This document shows, in pieces, positions 56,134-62,100 of a stretch of DNA of 64,000 bases (position 1 is the stretch's first letter; each line of letters begins with the position of its first letter). Source of the DNA: Corallium rubrum (Eukaryota > Cnidaria > Anthozoa > Scleralcyonacea > Coralliidae); assembly GCA_964035015.1 (NCBI GenBank), contig CAXIUP010000120.1, positions 1,089,001-1,153,000 on the forward strand, read 5' to 3'. The translations under genes and the position numbers were made by a program. Under the pieces are notes generated by a model. The model worked only from the letters and a program-made list of their open reading frames with translations, was not told where the DNA came from and searched no databases.

Positions 56134-59100
56134 TAATAAAAAAATAATATTAATAATCAGTCCTATATCTCAATCTTAGTGTAAATATCAATGCCCAGCA
56201 TAATACACGAAGCAAAGCCATAAGTTTAAAAGTAATTTAATGAGTTCTAACGTTTTAACATCTTCAGAGAATGACTGAGGGAATAAATAATTACAAATAT
56301 TTAAAGAGGTTACTAATAATAACTATTACAGAATATGCGAGATGAGAGGTATGGACAAAAGGATAAAGTAACAGGAGGTGAGATGTTGCAGAAGGGAGAA
56401 AGTGGGAAAGAGCTGATGTTTGCATTAAGCGACGGTTTAATCTTCTGAATGAGTAAGCTTTCCTTAATGACAGAACAGTGGCAGATCAGTGACAGAAGTG
56501 CCAGAAGTTAAAATGGAAATTCCTTAAGAGATATGGCATGGCCGGTCTCATATAATGGTGTGAAAGAATACTTGAGGGTGAAGGATTAGTGTGTTTATTG
56601 CCAGTAATGGCAGAAACACCCATATGGTCAAAAGCTCGAGTGTGGAGCAGTCGGCTAGTTTGGCCGATATACAGCATGCTACAGTGTTGACACTTAATTT
56701 GATAAACAACCTGAGGGTAACATATCCTTCAAATGAAAAAAGTGTGATAATCGAAGTTGGGCGAAAAACAATACGAAGATTGATATGCGGAAAACTAGAT
56801 GAAAATAATTTTAAAATTTGTGTACGGAGTTGGAGACAATGTTGTCCAGTGAAAGGAAGAGAAAAGAAAACCAATTTTTTAGGTGCAAGCGAAACTTTGC
56901 CATGCAGTAGGCAAGGAAACTTTATCTAAGAATAAACGGACGGATTTTTCAATACGGTTTTTAGGATATAACCATTAAGAATAAATGTTTGTTTAAATTT
57001 TTCGATTTCCAAAAGAAAATTTTCATAGGAAGAACAAATGTTAAAATATCGTTGTAAAAGAGTAAATAACAATCCTTTCTTATAAATATTCGGAATAAAA
57101 ATTTCAAAATTTGTATATAAACCAGTAGAGGTTGGTTTACGAAAAACAGAAGTCGAAAAGGAGCCATTGAGGCGAGAAATCATAATATCGAGAAAGGATA
57201 ACATCTTGTCATTCTCTATCTCAGCCGTAAGAGATATTTCAATGTTGTCTATTTAAATAATTAAGAAATGGATATATGTGTTCAGTCGAACGAAAAAGTA
57301 GAAAGCAATCGTCAACATATATCCACGGTAAAAAACGGGTTTAAAATCAGCCGGACAATTGTAGAGCCAAGAATTTTCATGAAACGAAAGAAAAATGTTA
57401 GCGAAAATAGGTCCAAGCGGGGAACCAATAGCAACACCGTCAATTTGTTGGTAAAGTGAGCCGTTGAAAAGAAAGTGAAGCTTACTCATTCAGAAGATTA
57501 AACCGTCCCTTAATGCAAACATCAGCTCTTTCCCACTTTCTCTCTTCTGACATCTCACCTCCTGTTACTTTATCCTTTTGTCCACACCTCTCACGTCGTA
57601 TATTCTGTAATTATAGTTATTATTAGTAACCTCTTTATATATTTGTAATTATTTATTCCCTCATTCATTCTCTGAAGATGTTGCGAGAAGCAACGAAACG
57701 TTAGAACTCATTAAATTACTTTTAAACTCATGGCTTTGCTTCGTGTATTATGCTGGGCATTGATATTTATTACCCGCCTGGTTCATCAGTCCTATCTCAT
57801 GCAACCGTGTAGTATTACACATGATATGAACATCCTACAACATTTGGTGCTACTAGGCAGAGCCAACATTCTCTGAAAGGTACTGTCGACGAATTGAAGA
57901 ACATTAAGAGAACATTAAGAACATCAAGTTACATTAATCCCACAGTCACTCCTGTTAGAGTTACAAGAAAGAGCAGATGGGGCCCATCAACCTTGATCGG
58001 TAACCCATCTAAGAGACGGAATCTCTAAACAAAAACCAAACCAAATCAAATCAAATCAAACAATGATAAATGTGAATAAAGAAAAGGCCCTCAGTCACCG
58101 GCAGACCCTAAACGGCCAGAGGGTGCAAGGAATCGCCGAGTTCAGTGCCATTACTCCTGAAATGATTAGTGCAGGAGATCACAGTGGATCATAGGAACAG
58201 CCACAGGACCAACCGAGAAGGCTGCGACAAAAATAGTCCCGACAAGAAAACAGTGAACTGGTAAAATGCTGGCTTCACGCAAGCCCAGATAGACGAGGGT
58301 TTCGCAAGAGACTTTATGACAAGTGGAGGGAAATATACCCTGACCGAAATGATTCCGAGCAGAAACTTGCTAGACAAGTACGAGCGATCATGAAAAGAAA
58401 AGAATTCAGTGATCTTGAAATTGAGGAAAGGAAATTGAAGAAAAACTCAGACATCAACCCCATGGGAATCGTGAGTCAAACCAACAGGATAATACTGAGG
58501 AGAACGCATCAACCAGAGAACCTCCAAACTCAACCCTTGATCATCAAGGTAACGTAAATACTAACAGAACAACACCAACGACACTAAAGAAAATAACAGA
58601 AAATGCTCAAGAGAAAAATTGAGCAGTATATGGAAACACCTCAATCTGATCGACAAAGGGCAAAGGCTGCCTAAACTTAGCAAAGTGTGTTCTATCACTC
58701 TGGCACAAATCACTGAAGAAGTGAACGAACTGTGCAAGCATATTAGGACAAGTACATTGGATGATACCAACAGTTTGGCATACGCATTTGAAAAAGTCGT
58801 AACGGAAGAATGTGGTGCCATGCCAAAAGAGCTGAAAGACGGGAACCGCCGTGGAAGTTTCGACTGAAGAAAAAGCTCCAAAAGTTAAGAGCCGATCTCA
58901 GCAGACTGGAAGAGATGAGGAAAGGAAAAAACTTACTACTACTACTACTACTACCACTACCACTACCACTACCACTACCACTACCACTACCACTACCACT
59001 ACCACTACCACTACCACTACCACTATACCACTACCGCTACCACTACCACTACCACCACAACCACCACCACCACCACTACCACCACCACCACTACTACTGC

Positions 59101-59149
<49 letters not shown>

Positions 59150-62100
59150 TAATAATAATAATAATCACAACAATAATAATAATAACAATGATAATATTAG
59201 TTTCTTTTGGAAGCCATTTTCTTTGGTTTCTATACTTTGTTAACTTTAATTTCGGGGAGATATCCAAATTAATCGGTGACCCCATCTTCCAATAATTTTA
59301 GTTTCGCAGTCTGTAGAGATACCCACTTCATGTGGAGAACTCCTTTATTTTTTAGGAGATACCCACAAGTGTTGTGATAAGTTTCGTTTATAATAGACTT
59401 GACCGATTATCACATTAAACTAGAGTGGCACTATATTCACCATGTCTTATCACTATAGCATGTTTTGGACATGTTTGTCTGTGCAGTAAACCTCAAATGT
59501 AAATAACACAACTTTAATATATCAGATTCAATATATTTTCGATATCTGATGTGTATAACAAACATAAATGATGGTTTTCAAATACCTATAATGACTTATC
59601 GTATATTAAAAGTTGGTACCTTTTCAAAACAGATTTAAGGGAAAATCCAGATTTCTTTTCAACAGGACTATAATAAGCGAGAGAAAAATGTTAAGGATGT
59701 AATTACGACGTTCTGACATACACAGTAAGATCTGGATAAGCCAAAATAGAAAGATTATAACAAACTAACAACTTACGCTGCGATCTGTTTCAGTTTTTCT
59801 AAACTAGGGCATAAAAATTGGTAAAGTTCTTCATTTAAAGAAAGTGTTTCATCTTCGAGAAGCATCTGATTAAAATAAAATAAACAACGTGTAACTAGCA
59901 AGCATATATCTATACAAAAAAGACTTTCGCAGTGTTATCTTCATATTTTCTAGTTTTATTCAATTTTCTGAATGATTCAAGTTCATCCATATCTCACTTT
60001 ACACAAGAAGTGACGTGCAGAAAATTATTTATCTAAGACTGTTGAACCAACTTCGTCATCAACTATGATTCCAGCAACAAATAAGGTGAATCAGCTTGAC
60101 ATATTACACCAATTTTGACATCATTGCCGGAATCCAATATTCAAACAAAGCCGACACCGGTAAGCAGAATATATAGCATAATCTCTTAGCATCTCCTCCA
60201 TCAGTCAAACGTATTTTAAAGTGAAATTTTATTTCACTTTAAAAGGAAGTGTATAACAAAAAAACATAATTTTCCTACCTGCAGATAGTCTTCGAGAACA
60301 ATTTTGGATTTGTTTAAAAAGTCGTCATCAAAATGTTTAAACCATTTCTTGCTAGGCAACGGTAGCTCTTTCTTGAGACGATTACAGCACTAAAATAAAA
60401 AAGTAGCTGCCAATAAACACTGAAATAGAATCATGAATGAATAAAATAACCAGGCAATAAAAAATAGCCAATAAAATTAATCACTAGCCAATAAAATCAA
60501 TAGCCTGAAAATCACTAGCCACTAAAATCACTAGCCAATATAAAATTACCAGCCAATATAAAATCATCGGCCAATAAACATTACTAGCCAATAAAATCAA
60601 TAACCAATAAAATGACTAACCAATAAAATCACTAGCCAATAAAATCACTATAACCACTAAAATCACCAGCCAATAAAATCACCAGTCAATAAAATCACTA
60701 GCCAATAAAATCACTATAACCACTAAAATCACCAGCCAATAAAATCACTAGTCAATAAAATCACTAGCCAATAAAATCATTAGCCAATAAAATCACTAAC
60801 CAATAAAATCACTAGCCAATAAAATCACTAGCTAGTAAAATCACTAACCAATAAAATCACTAGACAATAAAATCACTAGCCAATAAAATCACTAGCCAAT
60901 AAAATCACTAGACAATAAAATCACTAGCCAATAAAATCACTAGCCAATAAAATCACTAGACAATAAAATCACTAGCCAATAAAATCACTAGCCAATAAAA
61001 TCACTAGCCAATAAAATCACTAGTCAATAAAATCACTAGTCAATAAAATCACTAGCCAATAAAATCACTAGCCAATAAAATCACTAGTCAATAAAATCAC
61101 TAGTCAATAAAATCACTAGCCAATAAAATCACTAGTCAATAAAATCACTAGTCAATAAAATCACTAGTCAATAAAATCACTAGCCAATAAAATCACTAGT
61201 CAATAAAATCACTAGCCAATAAAATCACTAGTCAATAAAATCACTAGCCAATAAAATCACTAGTCAATAAAATCACTAGCCAATAAAATCACTAGCCAAT
61301 AAAATCACTGGCCAATAAAATCACTAGTCAATAAAATCACTAGTCAATAAAATCACTAGCCAATAAAATTACTAGCCAATAAAATCACTAGCCAATAAAA
61401 TCACTAGCCAATAAAATCACTAGCCAATAAAATCACTAGCCAATAAAATCACTAGTCAATAAAATCACTAGCCAATAAAATCACTAGCCAATAAAATCAC
61501 TAGTCAATAAAATCACTAGTCAATAAAATCACTAGCCAATAAAATCACTAGCCAATAAAATCACTAGCCAATAAAATCACTAGCCAATAAAATCACTAGT
61601 CAATAAAATCACTAGCCACTAAAATCAGTAGCCAATAAAATCACTAGCCAATAAAATCACTAGCCAATAAAATCACTAGTCAATAAAATCACTAGCCACT
61701 AAAATCACTAGTCAATAAAATCACTAGCCAATAAAATCACTAGCCAATAAAATCACTAGCCAATAAAATCACTAGCCAATAAAATCACTAGCCAATAAAA
61801 TCACTAGTCAATAAAATCACTAGCCACCAAAATCAGTAGCCAATAAAATCACTAGCCAATAAAATCACTAGCCAATAAAATCACTAGCCAATAAAATCAC
61901 TAGCCCCTAAAAATCACTAGCCAATTAAATCGATAGACACTAAAAATCACCAGTCTACAAAAATCACGAGCCACTAAAATCACTAGCCAATAAAATCACT
62001 AGCCAGTAAAATCACTAGCCAATGAAATAACTAGACACTAAAATCACTAGCCAATAAAATGACTAGCCAATAAAATGACTAGCCAATAAAATGACTAGCC

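Larger units (their letters stand above)
56168..57785. mobile_element. Second Penelope-like insertion, inverted partial copies
   Basis: A minus-strand copy (57,489 down to ~56,170) and a short plus-strand 3' end (57,487-57,785) form a ~310-bp inverted repeat. ATCAGTCCTAT occurs at both outer sides (56,156-56,166; 57,785-57,795), a probable target duplication. Confidence 0.75.
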
